A stretch of DNA of 64,000 bases from UBA1181 sp045113275. Its GTDB lineage: Bacteria; Bacteroidota; Bacteroidia; Bacteroidales; Paludibacteraceae. Positions 50,613 to 60,189 of this stretch are shown in pieces; position 1 is the first letter of the stretch; each line of letters begins with the position of its first letter. Made by a program: the position numbers and the translations under genes. The DNA lies in contig JBGUIU010000362.1 of NCBI GenBank assembly GCA_045113275.1, positions 1 through 64,000 of the forward strand, in the 5' to 3' direction. Under the pieces are notes generated by a model. It saw only the letters and a program-made list of their open reading frames with translations. It did no database searches and was not told the origin of the DNA.

Positions 50613-52136
50613 TTATAATGATCTTAGAATTGTACGTTTTCCGAAATCTCTCCATCTGCTGATTGGACGGTTGTCATTGACACAGATGGCAGGTCTTTCT
50701 TCGTTCATTAGATAATCAAAATAAGCTGCAATCGCTGCGATATCCTCGGCTTTGTGAACTTCTTCTGATTCATCTTCTAATGTGATTGATTCTAAGACTT
50801 TCTTGTTGTCTTCTAGGAAAGATGTGGTGTAATGTCCCTTGATAAAATCAGGGACTTCCAAGATTTTTCTTAAATAAGACAAATTGGTTTTTGTTCCAGT
50901 TATCTTGTATTCGTATAGTACGCGACGCATACGTTCGATAGCATATGTTCTGTTTGCCGCCCACACCACCAATTTGCTGAGCATGGAATCATAATAGATA
51001 GGAATCTCATATCCTTCGTAGCAGAAACTATCTACACGAACACCGATTCCAGAAGGTTCTGTCATCAGTTTGATGATGCCCGGAGTTGGTGTGAATCCAT
51101 TTTCGGCATCTTCAGCACAGATACGACATTCAATAGCATGACCTCTTTGGTATAAGTCTTCTTGTTTGAAACGTAAGACCTCACCGCTAGCCACTTTTAT
51201 TTGTTCTTTTACAAGATCGATACCCAAAACCTCTTCAGTGATAGGGTGTTCCACTTGTAAACGAGTATTCATCTCTAAGAAATAATAATTCAGTTTGTCG
51301 TCAACCATGAATTCAATGGTGCCGGCACCTTCATATTTAACCGCTTTAGCTGCTTTAACAGCAATAGCACCCATTTCTTTTCTGACTTTATCGGTCATGA
51401 TAGGAGATGGGGTCTCTTCAATCACCTTCTGGTGCTTTCTTTGTATAGAGCATTCGCGTTCAAATAGATGAACTACATTTCCATGTTTGTCGGCTAAGAC
51501 TTGAAACTCGATGTGATGAGGATGCTCAATGAGCTTCTCCATATAGATTGTACCATTGGCGAAGGAAGAAACTGCTTCGGAAATAGCACTATCGTAAGCA
51601 TTTTTTAATTCGTTGATTTCTCGGATGATTCGGATGCCTTTTCCACCACCACCTGCAGAGGCTTTGATCATGACAGGAAGTCCTATTTTCTGTGCTGTTT
51701 CAAGCGCTTCTTCATAAGATTGAAGAGGGCTTTCCGTACCCGGAACAACAGGAACTCCAGCAGCAATCATTAATTTTCGAGCTGTGATTTTGTCACCCAT
51801 ATCCAAGATAGCTTGGTGAGGCGCACCAATGAAAATAATACCTTCTTTTTCACAGCGCTCTGCAAAACCAGCATTCTCTGAAAGAAAACCATAACCGGGA
51901 TGAATAGCATCAGCATTGAATTTTTTTGCTGCAGCAATGATGTTGTCGATGTTTAGGTAACTTGCAGATGACTGCGCAGGACCAATGCAAATTGCTTCAT
52001 CAGCAAAAAAAACGTGTCTCGATGTGCGGTCGGCCTCTGAGTAGACTGCTACAGTTTTGATGCCCATTTCTTTGCATGAACGCATCACACGCATGGCAAT
52101 TTCTCCTCTGTTGGCAACCAGAATTTTAGATATCAT
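50613..52136 (-). CDS. accC: Biotin carboxylase subunit of acyl-CoA carboxylase
   Basis: A 507-residue ATP-grasp enzyme that carboxylates biotin on the carrier protein. Features are ISKILVANRGEIAMRVMRSC at the N-terminus, the glycine-rich ATP loop KASAGGGGKGIRI, the HxEFQ metal region and EMNTRLQVEHPITEEV in the active site. A C-terminal extension of about 50 residues beyond AccC length (ESEEVHKAEDIAAIAAYF) is typical of propionyl-CoA carboxylase alpha chains. The frame also allows a start two codons earlier (52142); ISKILVAN fits Met at 52136. First gene of the operon. Confidence 0.9.
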   Translation of the reverse strand: MISKILVANRGEIAMRVMRSCKEMGIKTVAVYSEADRTSRHVFFADEAICIGPAQSSASYLNIDNIIAAAKKFNADAIHPGYGFLSENAGFAERCEKEGIIFIGAPHQAILDMGDKITARKLMIAAGVPVVPGTESPLQSYEEALETAQKIGLPVMIKASAGGGGKGIRIIREINELKNAYDSAISEAVSSFANGTIYMEKLIEHPHHIEFQVLADKHGNVVHLFERECSIQRKHQKVIEETPSPIMTDKVRKEMGAIAVKAAKAVKYEGAGTIEFMVDDKLNYYFLEMNTRLQVEHPITEEVLGIDLVKEQIKVASGEVLRFKQEDLYQRGHAIECRICAEDAENGFTPTPGIIKLMTEPSGIGVRVDSFCYEGYEIPIYYDSMLSKLVVWAANRTYAIERMRRVLYEYKITGTKTNLSYLRKILEVPDFIKGHYTTSFLEDNKKVLESITLEDESEEVHKAEDIAAIAAYFDYLMNEERPAICVNDNRPISRWRDFGKRTILRSL

Positions 52137-52303
52137 ACACAAAACATTTTTTCAGGATAGACGCGTGCAAAACACATTATTATATATAATTCACTCTACA
52201 ATGTCTGCGTCTATACCCTTTCGATTTTCAACCTTCTTAAAGTTGATTAAATTGTTACTATTTCAAAAAAAATATTGACTTCGCTTTTGAGCCATATTTG
52301 TCG

Positions 52304-52334
52304 CAAAGATACATTAGATTTTTTTATTTTGCAA
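52304..52334 (-). promoter_or_regulatory. Promoter of the acyl-CoA carboxylase operon
   Basis: Minus strand: TATCTTTG -7 box (52304-52311), 20-bp spacer, TTG at 52332-52334 (ATTG rather than TTTG). The implied leader is unusually long for this window. Confidence 0.55.
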
Positions 52335-52445
52335 TTTTAAAAATTAGAATTGCTGAAAATATTATAAAATGTGTAAGAATGTTAAAAAAATAAAATTTTG
52401 ACTGGTGGGGGAATTGAAAAATTGTTGAAATCTTTTAAAATTCCT

Positions 52446-52477
52446 TTTGTATATTTTATGCGCTTTTTATACATTTG
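52446..52477 (+). promoter_or_regulatory. Bacteroides-type promoter of the DASS transporter operon
   Basis: TTTG (52446-52449), 20-bp spacer, TACATTTG (52470-52477): a full match, with about 48 nt of leader before the ATG at 52532. Confidence 0.7.
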
Positions 52478-52531
52478 CGGAGTTTTTTGAAAACTAAAAA
52501 AATAAAGAGAAAAGGTATAATTTAAATTATT

Positions 52532-53971
52532 ATGGATCGTAAAAAAATTATTGGATTTGCCGCAACTATTTTTGTGACGTTATTGGTGTGGCTGCTTCCT
52601 ACAACTGCTTTCGGTGTCCCAGGATTGACGGTGGTGGAGCAAAGAATTATTGCTATTTTTGTCATGGCGGCTATTATGTGGATTCTGGAACCAATTCCTA
52701 TTTGGGGTACTTCCGTGGTGGTGATGGTGCTGATGTTGCTGACCACATCCAATAGTATGCTATCTTTTATGGATGGTGAAGTCGGAGAGAAACTTTCTAG
52801 TAAAGCTATAATGGCAGCATTTGCAGATCCTACAGTAATGCTTTTCATGGGAGGATTTGTGTTGGCTATTGCTGCAACAAAATATAAGTTGGATGCTACG
52901 TTGGCTAGAGCTATCTTAAAGCCATTTGGAACGAAACCTAAATTCGTGATGCTTGGTTTCTTGGTTGTTACGGCTCTTCTTTCTATGTTTATGAGTAATA
53001 CAGCTACGGCAGCGATGATGATTGCCATCTTGACTCCAGTGTTAGCTACGATGCCTGATACAGATGAGAAGGGTCGCGTAGGATTGGCATTGTCTATTCC
53101 GGTTGCAGCTAATATTGGTGGTATCGGTTCTCCTATTGGAACCCCTCCAAATGTGGTAGCTGTAGGTTGGTTGGAAAAGATAGGTGTTAATATCAGTTTC
53201 GGAACTTGGATGATGGTGATGGTTCCCGTTGCTATGTTAATCTTATTCTGTGCATGGATGTTCTTGTGCAAGTTCTTCCCTGTAAAACAAGAAAGTATTG
53301 AGGTGAAATTGGAAGGAGAGGTTGACAAGAGCCCTAAAGCGATGGTTGTGTATTTCACATTTGCAATTACCATATTATTATGGGTGTTTGGTAAAGAATT
53401 GCTGGGTGTTAATGCTAATGTCGTAGCGTTGATTCCATTCGCAGTGTTCTGTATCACAGGTGTTTTTGAGAAGAAGGATTTAGCAAAGATTGATTGGGAT
53501 GTGCTTTGGCTTGTGGCTGGTGGTTTTGCATTAGGCGTTGGTTTGGAAGGTAAAATCGGTCCTGATGGTGTCACTATGTCTAAGCATATTGTAGGTTCTA
53601 TTCCATTTGATACATGGTCAACATTGGCCTTGATATTGGGTTCTGGTGTATTGTGTTTGGTGATGTCAACATTTATGTCAAACTCAGCTACTGCAGCCTT
53701 GTTGATTCCTATCTTCTGTGCATTGGCACAGGATCCTGTTATGGCAGCAAAATTGGAACCATTCGGAGGTTCTACTACGTTGATTGTCGGTTTGGCATTG
53801 TCAGCATCATTTGCTATGTCGTTGCCAATTTCTACACCTCCTAATGCAATTGCTTATTCAAAAGGATTTATTAAGCAGAGTCAGATGGCAACAGTGGGTA
53901 TCTTCGTCGGTATCATTAGTTTGATTATCGGATACTTCGTGTTGTTCAATTTCAGTGGGTTGTTAAATTAA
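52532..53971 (+). CDS. DASS/SLC13 family sodium:dicarboxylate transporter
   Basis: A 479-residue inner-membrane transporter with about 11-12 transmembrane segments. The two halves each carry the sodium/substrate motif of the family: FMSNTATAAMM near residue 152 and FMSNSATAALL near 388, each followed by a Pro-rich loop (GSPIGTPPNVVA and LPISTPPNAIA). VcINDY-type members carry succinate, fumarate or malate with sodium. It is followed by a porin gene on the same strand and is divergent from the acyl-CoA carboxylase operon, which supports a role in C4-dicarboxylate traffic. Confidence 0.92.
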   Translation: MDRKKIIGFAATIFVTLLVWLLPTTAFGVPGLTVVEQRIIAIFVMAAIMWILEPIPIWGTSVVVMVLMLLTTSNSMLSFMDGEVGEKLSSKAIMAAFADPTVMLFMGGFVLAIAATKYKLDATLARAILKPFGTKPKFVMLGFLVVTALLSMFMSNTATAAMMIAILTPVLATMPDTDEKGRVGLALSIPVAANIGGIGSPIGTPPNVVAVGWLEKIGVNISFGTWMMVMVPVAMLILFCAWMFLCKFFPVKQESIEVKLEGEVDKSPKAMVVYFTFAITILLWVFGKELLGVNANVVALIPFAVFCITGVFEKKDLAKIDWDVLWLVAGGFALGVGLEGKIGPDGVTMSKHIVGSIPFDTWSTLALILGSGVLCLVMSTFMSNSATAALLIPIFCALAQDPVMAAKLEPFGGSTTLIVGLALSASFAMSLPISTPPNAIAYSKGFIKQSQMATVGIFVGIISLIIGYFVLFNFSGLLN

Positions 53972-54045
53972 TTAAAATAAAGACAAATGGACTACGAGTG
54001 TGGATGAATATCCATCGCTCGTTGTCTGTTTTAATAAAGGAAATG

Positions 54046-55431
54046 ATGAAACGTTTTTTCTTGACTGTAGCGACTGTGTTGTCGTTATGTACTTTGTCCG
54101 CACAAGATACCATTGTAGCAAAGGTTATCGCAGAGGAACCATCAACTCCAGATTTAGTTAAGGAGAAGAATGGAGGAAAGGTGAAATTCAAACCTTATGG
54201 GTTTGTTCGTAACTATTTTTATTATGACTCTCGTCAAAATATTCAATCTAATGCAGGTTTGTACAACCAGATTCCAAAAGATGAAAGTTGGAATGAAACG
54301 CATGATGAGGATTTAAATGATATATCTTCAGCTACTTTTTTGGCTATCACATCACGTTTAGGTTTAGATGTGTTGGGTGTTCGTGTGTTGAATGCTGATC
54401 TTTCGGCAAAAATCGAGACAGATTTTTGTGGATTTGCTTCTAGCACGACAATGCTTCGTATTCGTCAAGCTTATATGAAGTTGAAATGGGAGCATCACTC
54501 GTTGTTGGCAGGACAGGCATGGCATCCAATGTCAGGTACACTTCCTGATGTTTTAGGTCTGGCTTCAGGTTCTCCATTCGAGCCTTTTAGCCGTTCGCCT
54601 CAGTTGAGATATGATTATACGGTTGCAAAAATGCGCTTTACACTTGCTGCTTTGTGGCAATTGCAATATAAGTCAGTTGGTCCTAATGGTAAAACAGAGG
54701 ATTATTTAAATAAAGGTATCTTGCCTGAGATTTTTGTTGGTATGGATTATGCTAACGAGAAGGGATTCCAGATTGGTGCGGGGTTGGATATGATCAGATT
54801 GAGACCTCGTACAACAATGGAATGTGAATATACTGCTATTTCGACTGTGCCAGATACATTATTTAATGATGATAACACGATTAAAGAAATTGGTACACGT
54901 CAGGATACATCAATAGCAACAACCAAACGTATTGTTAAAGAGTATGCATTCTCGGCTTCTCCAATCTTATTCATTAACTACTCTCATAAGTTGTTTGCGT
55001 TGAACTGGAAGGCATTGTTTGGACAGAATACAGCTCATTTGAACATGATGAGTGGATATGGTGCTACAGCGAAAAACGAAGATGGTAGTTTGGAATATAA
55101 ACCATTGCGTAATTTCACGACGTATATAGATTTATCATACGGAAAGAAGTGGAAAGTGAATTTGTTCGGTGGCTTCTTTAAGAATTTAGGTATGTCAGAA
55201 TCGTTGATTGATAAAGATAAATTATTCTATGTGAATGGTGCATCGAATATTGATTACATCTGGCGTGTATGTCCTGCGATCTCATACAATATTAATAAGT
55301 TCACGGTAGGTGCTGAGTATGAATTGACAACGGTTGGATATGGTGATAAACCAGATGAATTTGGTAGGGTAGAGGCTGACCGAGATGTGATGAACAATAG
55401 AGTGTGTGTGATGTTTAAATTTGCATGGTAA
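54046..55431 (+). CDS. Outer-membrane porin (DcaP-like)
   Basis: A 461-residue protein with signal peptide MKRFFLTVATVLSLCTLSAQ, then a short linker and a 16-strand-type barrel (KFKPYGFVRNYFYYDSRQN at the beginning, ending CVMFKFAW with terminal aromatic). DcaP-type porins are trimeric channels for small organic acids. The frame opens at 53998, but the signal peptide starts at 54043 or 54046. The gap to the DASS gene is about 75 bp and no promoter is visible in it, so the pair is likely an operon providing outer- and inner-membrane steps for the same substrate. Confidence 0.83.
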   Translation: MKRFFLTVATVLSLCTLSAQDTIVAKVIAEEPSTPDLVKEKNGGKVKFKPYGFVRNYFYYDSRQNIQSNAGLYNQIPKDESWNETHDEDLNDISSATFLAITSRLGLDVLGVRVLNADLSAKIETDFCGFASSTTMLRIRQAYMKLKWEHHSLLAGQAWHPMSGTLPDVLGLASGSPFEPFSRSPQLRYDYTVAKMRFTLAALWQLQYKSVGPNGKTEDYLNKGILPEIFVGMDYANEKGFQIGAGLDMIRLRPRTTMECEYTAISTVPDTLFNDDNTIKEIGTRQDTSIATTKRIVKEYAFSASPILFINYSHKLFALNWKALFGQNTAHLNMMSGYGATAKNEDGSLEYKPLRNFTTYIDLSYGKKWKVNLFGGFFKNLGMSESLIDKDKLFYVNGASNIDYIWRVCPAISYNINKFTVGAEYELTTVGYGDKPDEFGRVEADRDVMNNRVCVMFKFAW

Positions 55432-55506
55432 TAAGGAACTGAATACAAAGTAAATTTATAAACCACTGATTATGAGTTGATTATTATTTTGTTAATAACT
55501 TAATTG

Positions 55507-55545
55507 AATAGGGATGTAATTATTAAAATTATATCCCTATTTTTG
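55507..55545 (+). terminator. Terminator of the DASS-porin operon
   Basis: A 15-bp stem with one G-U pair (55507-55521 with 55527-55541), 5-nt loop, then a T run, 76 bp after the porin stop. Confidence 0.75.
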
Positions 55546-55711
55546 TTTTGTGCTTCGAAAGAAAATTGAAAGCCCTAAAATTAAGGAATAGTAAGTAGTT
55601 TGATTGTTTTTCTGAAGATGCAACATAGATAGTTAAGTGTATAGGTAAGATTTATCTTATCAGGTAGTTTATGTAAATTAAGTAAAATATATAAGTAAAA
55701 CTATAATTATA

Positions 55712-57799
55712 ATGAGTGGAAATATTTTTATTGTAAAACGAGATGGGAAGGCTGAGCCTTTTTCTGTTGATAAAATAAAAAATGCTGTGTCTCGTGCATT
55801 TTTATCAGTAGGCAGTTTCGCAACCCAAGAGATTTTAACAGACATATTGGGTAGATTGAGCATTCACAATGGGATGAGTGTAGAGGAAATTCAAAATCAG
55901 GTGGAATTTTCTTTGATGTCGGAGAAATATTTTTCTGTGGCAAAATCGTATATCTTATATAGACAAAAGCACTTAGAGGATCGAGAGGTACGAGACAAAT
56001 TACAATTTCTTACTGATTATAGTAATGCTTCCAATTCAGCCTCTGGAAGTAAGTATGATGCGAATGCGAATGTGGAGAATAAAAATATAGCCACTTTGAT
56101 TGGTGAATTACCAAAGTCTAACTTTATTCGATTGAATCGTAGATTGTTGATTGATCGTTTGAAGGAGATGTATGGAAAAGAGGTAGCTGATAAGTATCTT
56201 CAATTGTTGAATCAGCATTTTATCTACAAGAATGATGAGACCAGTTTGGCAAATTATTGTGCAAGTATCACCATGTATCCATGGTTGATAGGAGGAACTC
56301 TTTCAATTGGTGGAAATTCAAAGAAACCAACCAATCTGAAATCCTTCTGTGGCGGTTTTGTCAATATGGTGTTCATGGTATCTAGTATGTTGAGTGGTGC
56401 ATGTGCTACACCTGAGTTCTTGATGTACATGAACTACTTCATTCAGAAGGAATATGGACAGGATTATTATAAGGAGCCAGATAAGGTGGTTGATCTGTCA
56501 TCTCGTCATCGTACCTTGGATAAGGTGATAACAGATTGCTTCGAACAGATTGTATATTCTATCAATCAGCCTACGGGTGCTCGTAATTTCCAAGCTGTTT
56601 TCTGGAATATCTCTTATTATGACAAATACTATTTCAATAGCTTGTTTGAGAATTTCGTCTTCCCTGATGGTTCTCGTCCTGATTGGGAATCTCTCAGCTG
56701 GCTTCAGAAACGTTTCATGAAATGGTTTAATGCAGAACGTACCAAAACTGTATTGACTTTCCCTGTGGAGACAATGGCATTGTTGACAAAGGATGGGGAT
56801 GCAATGGATGAAGAATGGGGCGATTTTACAGCAGAGATGTATTCAGAAGGTCATTCTTTCTTTACGTATATCAGTGATAATGCAGACTCTTTGAGTAGCT
56901 GTTGTCGTTTGAGAAATGAAATCCAGGATAATGGATTCAGCTATACTTTGGGTGCTGGTGGTGTTTCTACTGGTTCTAAGAGTGTGTTGACCATCAATTT
57001 AAATCGTTGTGTACAGTTTGCTGTAAAGAATGGTATTCCTTATTTAACCTATTTGGAGGAGGTGATAGATCTGACTCATAAAGTACAGTTGGCTTATAAT
57101 GAAAACTTGAAGGAGTTACAGAAAAAAGGATTGTTGCCATTGTTTGATGCCGGCTACATCAACTTGTCTCGTCAATATCTAACCATTGGTGTGAATGGTT
57201 TGGTAGAGGCTGCTGAATTTATGGGCGTTGAAATTAAAGATAATCCTGATTATGTTCGCTTTGTTCAGAGCATATTAGGCTTGGTAGAGAAATATAATAA
57301 GAAATACCGTACCAAAGACGTGATGTTTAACTGCGAAATGATCCCTGCAGAGAATGTGGGTGTTAAACATGCTAAGTGGGATCGTGAGGATGGATATGCA
57401 GTTCCTCGTGATTGCTATAATAGCTATTTCTACGTGGTGGAGGATACTTCGTTGAATGTAGTGGATAAGTTCCGCTTACATGGTAGTAAGTATATTGAAC
57501 ATTTGACAGGTGGTTCAGCTCTGCATATGAACTTGGAAGAGCATCTTTCAAAAGAACAATATCGTCAATTGATTCGTATTGCATCGAAGGAAGGATGTAA
57601 TTATTTCACCTTTAATATTCCTAACACTATTTGTAATGATTGCGGACATATAGATAAACGTTATTTGAAAGAGTGTCCTCATTGTCAAAGCAAGAATGTG
57701 GATTATTTAACTCGTGTGATTGGTTATATGAAACGTATTAGTAATTTCTCTGAGGCTCGACAAAGAGAGGCTGCAAGGAGATATTATGCTAAATACTAA
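55712..57799 (+). CDS. nrdD: Anaerobic ribonucleoside-triphosphate reductase
   Basis: A 695-residue glycyl-radical enzyme that makes deoxyribonucleotides from NTPs without oxygen. An N-terminal ATP-cone (about 3-95) provides allosteric control. Two C-x2-C pairs (CNDC and CPHC, near residues 644-662) bind zinc. The glycyl radical site is RVIGY with Gly671, followed by the usual C-terminal helix. It is slightly shorter than many NrdD proteins but all key elements are there. nrdG follows after 51 bp containing a hairpin. I saw no clear NrdR box in the 166 bp upstream. Confidence 0.95.
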   Translation: MSGNIFIVKRDGKAEPFSVDKIKNAVSRAFLSVGSFATQEILTDILGRLSIHNGMSVEEIQNQVEFSLMSEKYFSVAKSYILYRQKHLEDREVRDKLQFLTDYSNASNSASGSKYDANANVENKNIATLIGELPKSNFIRLNRRLLIDRLKEMYGKEVADKYLQLLNQHFIYKNDETSLANYCASITMYPWLIGGTLSIGGNSKKPTNLKSFCGGFVNMVFMVSSMLSGACATPEFLMYMNYFIQKEYGQDYYKEPDKVVDLSSRHRTLDKVITDCFEQIVYSINQPTGARNFQAVFWNISYYDKYYFNSLFENFVFPDGSRPDWESLSWLQKRFMKWFNAERTKTVLTFPVETMALLTKDGDAMDEEWGDFTAEMYSEGHSFFTYISDNADSLSSCCRLRNEIQDNGFSYTLGAGGVSTGSKSVLTINLNRCVQFAVKNGIPYLTYLEEVIDLTHKVQLAYNENLKELQKKGLLPLFDAGYINLSRQYLTIGVNGLVEAAEFMGVEIKDNPDYVRFVQSILGLVEKYNKKYRTKDVMFNCEMIPAENVGVKHAKWDREDGYAVPRDCYNSYFYVVEDTSLNVVDKFRLHGSKYIEHLTGGSALHMNLEEHLSKEQYRQLIRIASKEGCNYFTFNIPNTICNDCGHIDKRYLKECPHCQSKNVDYLTRVIGYMKRISNFSEARQREAARRYYAKY

Positions 57800-57819
57800 T
57801 AATGATTTAATGTTTAGAG

Positions 57820-57849
57820 AGAGTTGGTCTTTATGGACCAACTCTTTTA
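57820..57849 (+). terminator. Terminator-like hairpin between nrdD and nrdG
   Basis: Perfect 10-bp stem AGAGTTGGTC/GACCAACTCT (57820-57829 with 57836-57845), 6-nt loop, then TTTT. It ends one base before the first possible ATG of nrdG (57851), so it could reduce both transcription and translation of nrdG. Confidence 0.7.
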
Positions 57850-57850
57850 A

Positions 57851-58327
57851 ATGGAGAAAGAAATGCTAAAGTACGCTGATTATGATATTGTCTTTCAGGA
57901 AATCCCTAATGAGGTATCATTGGCTATCAACATATCAAATTGTCCGAATCACTGTATTGGATGTCATAGTCCTTATCTGATGAAGGATGTAGGTGATGTG
58001 TTAGATGAGCAATCGTTACAGCTGTTAATGGACAAATATGGTCATGATGTGACTTGTGTTTGTTTTATGGGAGGTGATGCAGATCCTAATGCAGTCGCTA
58101 CTTTAGCATGCTTTGTAAAAGAACACTTTCCTTCCATGAAAGTGGGATGGTATTCAGGGAAAGATCAATTGCCAGAGTTCTTTTCTTTGAAGAATTTTGA
58201 TTACGTGAAAATTGGGTCTTATCGTGAAGAATGTGGCCCATTGAAAAGTAGAACGACCAATCAACGATTGTATAAAATAACTGAAGGTAAAAATCTACAG
58301 GATATAACTGAGAAATTTTGGAGATAG
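57851..58327 (+). CDS. nrdG: Anaerobic ribonucleotide reductase activating protein
   Basis: A 158-residue radical SAM activase that places the glycyl radical on NrdD. The cluster motif is C-x3-C-x2-C in NCPNHCIGCH (Cys31, Cys35, Cys38), followed by CFMGGDADP, the SAM-binding Gly stretch. Length is normal. ATG 57851 is the first start; ATG 57863 (MLKYADYDIVF) is equally plausible and would leave more room after the hairpin. Co-location with nrdD confirms the role. Confidence 0.92.
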   Translation: MEKEMLKYADYDIVFQEIPNEVSLAINISNCPNHCIGCHSPYLMKDVGDVLDEQSLQLLMDKYGHDVTCVCFMGGDADPNAVATLACFVKEHFPSMKVGWYSGKDQLPEFFSLKNFDYVKIGSYREECGPLKSRTTNQRLYKITEGKNLQDITEKFWR

Positions 58328-58373
58328 CATCGAATGTTACTTCGTGTGCGTATAATTAGAAACAAATGGCTCG

Positions 58374-59678
58374 CTAATGATCTAATCGATTGGCGGCCAT
58401 TTTTACTTTAAAGTATATCGCTTGTACGATTCCTCTTGTGCCTAAATAGCTGAGGAAGGCAATCCAAAGTCCGTTGTTATGAATCGTGTCAATAAGTATA
58501 TTGTAGAGAGAAAAGAAGAGTAGTGTGGCGCAAATCATTGCGGTAACCATTCCTTTGACCATGGTGGTGCCCACCATAATACCATCCCAAAGAAAAGCGG
58601 AGAATCCGCAGATTGGTATTGCAATTACCCAGATGTGATACTCGTTAGATGCATCAATAATGGTATTGTCATTTGTGAGTATATGAAGAAATTCTTGGGT
58701 GAAAAATATATAGGCGATAGTAAAGACCAAAACAAGAGACCAGCCCCATATGAACAGATATCGGATGGATTTATTTAGATTAATGTAATCTTTTGCTCCA
58801 AGATATCTTCCGCAGAGTGCTTCTCCTGCATAGGCGAATCCATCTGTGAAATAAGAGAAAATGGAAAATAGTTGTATTAATAATGTGTTGACGGCTAGCA
58901 AAGTGGTGCCTTGTTTGGCTCCAGCTAATGTGAAAAAGGTAGTGACCGCTGTAAGACATAGGGTTCTGATAGCGATTCCTCCATTGATTTTGGTGAAGTG
59001 TTTAAATTTATTGGTGTTGAACACCTGTTTTTTATTGATCAGAGGGATTAGGTTACTGTACTTGTGTTTCCATAAAAAGAGTGCGATCAACAATCCGCTG
59101 TACTGAGAAACTAACGTACCTAAAACAATGCCTGTCAGTCCCCAGTTAAATCCATAGACGAAAAGAAAACTACAGATAATGTTGATTACGTTTATGGAGA
59201 TTGCAATAATCATAGGGTAGAGGGAATTTTGCATTCCGATAAGCCAGCCCTTTATGCTGTAGAGGGTCATGACGGCTGGTGCTCCGATTATACAGATGCT
59301 GAAGTAATATGCTGCCGACTGAGCCACTTCAGGCGTGAGCTCCATATAGTTAAAGGAGAGATGTTGAATAGGTGTTTTCAGTAGGAAAATGAGCAGACAG
59401 GCCAATAGTGAGACCACGATGGACCGTGGCAATATATTAGCCATGGCGGATGAGTCTTTTGCACCAAATGCCTGTGCGGTTAATCCGCTAGTACTCATGC
59501 GTAGGAACCCGAAGGTCCAGTATAGCATATTAATCAATGTGCCACCTACAGAGATGGCACATATAAATGATTTGTCTCCCAGATGCCCCGCAATAGCTAA
59601 ATCCACCAAACTAAGTAGCGGTATTGTGATATTCGTAGCGATGGCAGGAAGCGCTATTTTCAGAATTCGTTTATTCAT
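58374..59678 (-). CDS. MATE family efflux transporter
   Basis: A 434-residue protein with 12 transmembrane segments in two similar halves, beginning NKRILKIALPAIATNITIPLL, the typical MATE start, with LVDLAIAGHLGD. It exports drugs or metabolites using sodium or proton gradients. DinF-like subgroup is likely by the early motif, but the substrate is unknown. It follows the DUF2147 gene by 21 bp and probably shares its transcript. Confidence 0.9.
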   Translation of the reverse strand: MNKRILKIALPAIATNITIPLLSLVDLAIAGHLGDKSFICAISVGGTLINMLYWTFGFLRMSTSGLTAQAFGAKDSSAMANILPRSIVVSLLACLLIFLLKTPIQHLSFNYMELTPEVAQSAAYYFSICIIGAPAVMTLYSIKGWLIGMQNSLYPMIIAISINVINIICSFLFVYGFNWGLTGIVLGTLVSQYSGLLIALFLWKHKYSNLIPLINKKQVFNTNKFKHFTKINGGIAIRTLCLTAVTTFFTLAGAKQGTTLLAVNTLLIQLFSIFSYFTDGFAYAGEALCGRYLGAKDYINLNKSIRYLFIWGWSLVLVFTIAYIFFTQEFLHILTNDNTIIDASNEYHIWVIAIPICGFSAFLWDGIMVGTTMVKGMVTAMICATLLFFSLYNILIDTIHNNGLWIAFLSYLGTRGIVQAIYFKVKMAANRLDH

Positions 59679-59699
59679 TCACATGGAATATCAGAAGGT

Positions 59700-60140
59700 C
59701 TATTCTTTCAGTTTTTTCCAATAGATTGTTTGACTGAAAATAGCCCAAGAACCTTTGACTGCAAGAGTCTCGTTGTCTTTGAATTTAAGTTCTACTGTAA
59801 AGAATTTTCCACGTGTAGGATCATAGATTTGTCCGTTAGCCCAGACACCATCTTTGTATGTCACGCTAGGAATTAAGACAATTCGATCTGCGGGGGTGTT
59901 TCGTTTAGAAGGATCAGGATTCTTTTTATCGACACGGAGGTTTCCTTTTTCATCCCTTGTCTTTTCCATCCAGATGACTTGTCCTTTATATGTGTTATCG
60001 CTATTCTTTGTGAATCTCACTTTAGAGCGGTCTCCGTCATGTTCTAGGTAATATACACCGATAAGTTTATCTCCTGCAGATTGAGCGAAGGAGTAGGATA
60101 CTAATAGTAGAAGTGAGATAATTGAAATGATTTTTTTCAT
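59700..60140 (-). CDS. DUF2147 domain-containing secreted protein
   Basis: A 146-residue protein with signal peptide (to about SYSFAQ), then a DUF2147 domain: GDKLIGVYYLEHDGDRSKVRF, GQVIWMEK, and GQIYDPTRGKFFTVELKF with the usual closing LKVKG-like GSW segment. It is predicted to be periplasmic and lipocalin-like, possibly binding a small ligand; function unknown. First gene of a two-gene unit with a MATE exporter. Confidence 0.87.
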   Translation of the reverse strand: MKKIISIISLLLLVSYSFAQSAGDKLIGVYYLEHDGDRSKVRFTKNSDNTYKGQVIWMEKTRDEKGNLRVDKKNPDPSKRNTPADRIVLIPSVTYKDGVWANGQIYDPTRGKFFTVELKFKDNETLAVKGSWAIFSQTIYWKKLKE

Positions 60141-60189
60141 GAAAGAATCTATTGTTTTTTAATGAGGTTATTAAATTAATTCTATTATT

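Larger units (their letters stand above)
52143..52531. other. Divergent regulatory region between carboxylase operon and DASS transporter
   Basis: 389 bp without a gene, very AT-rich. It contains the two divergent promoters (52304-52334 on minus, 52446-52477 on plus) and a leader of about 160 nt for the carboxylase operon. That leader has two inverted repeats: 52157-52164 with 52207-52214 (ATAGACGC/GCGTCTAT), and 52228-52246 (8-bp stem with one G-U). Confidence 0.6.

Noticed and set aside
52522..53574. A 350-codon open frame antisense to the DASS transporter gene
   Set aside because: Low-complexity Ser/Thr/Ile/Asn composition with no domain, produced by codon bias of the strongly supported transporter on the other strand.
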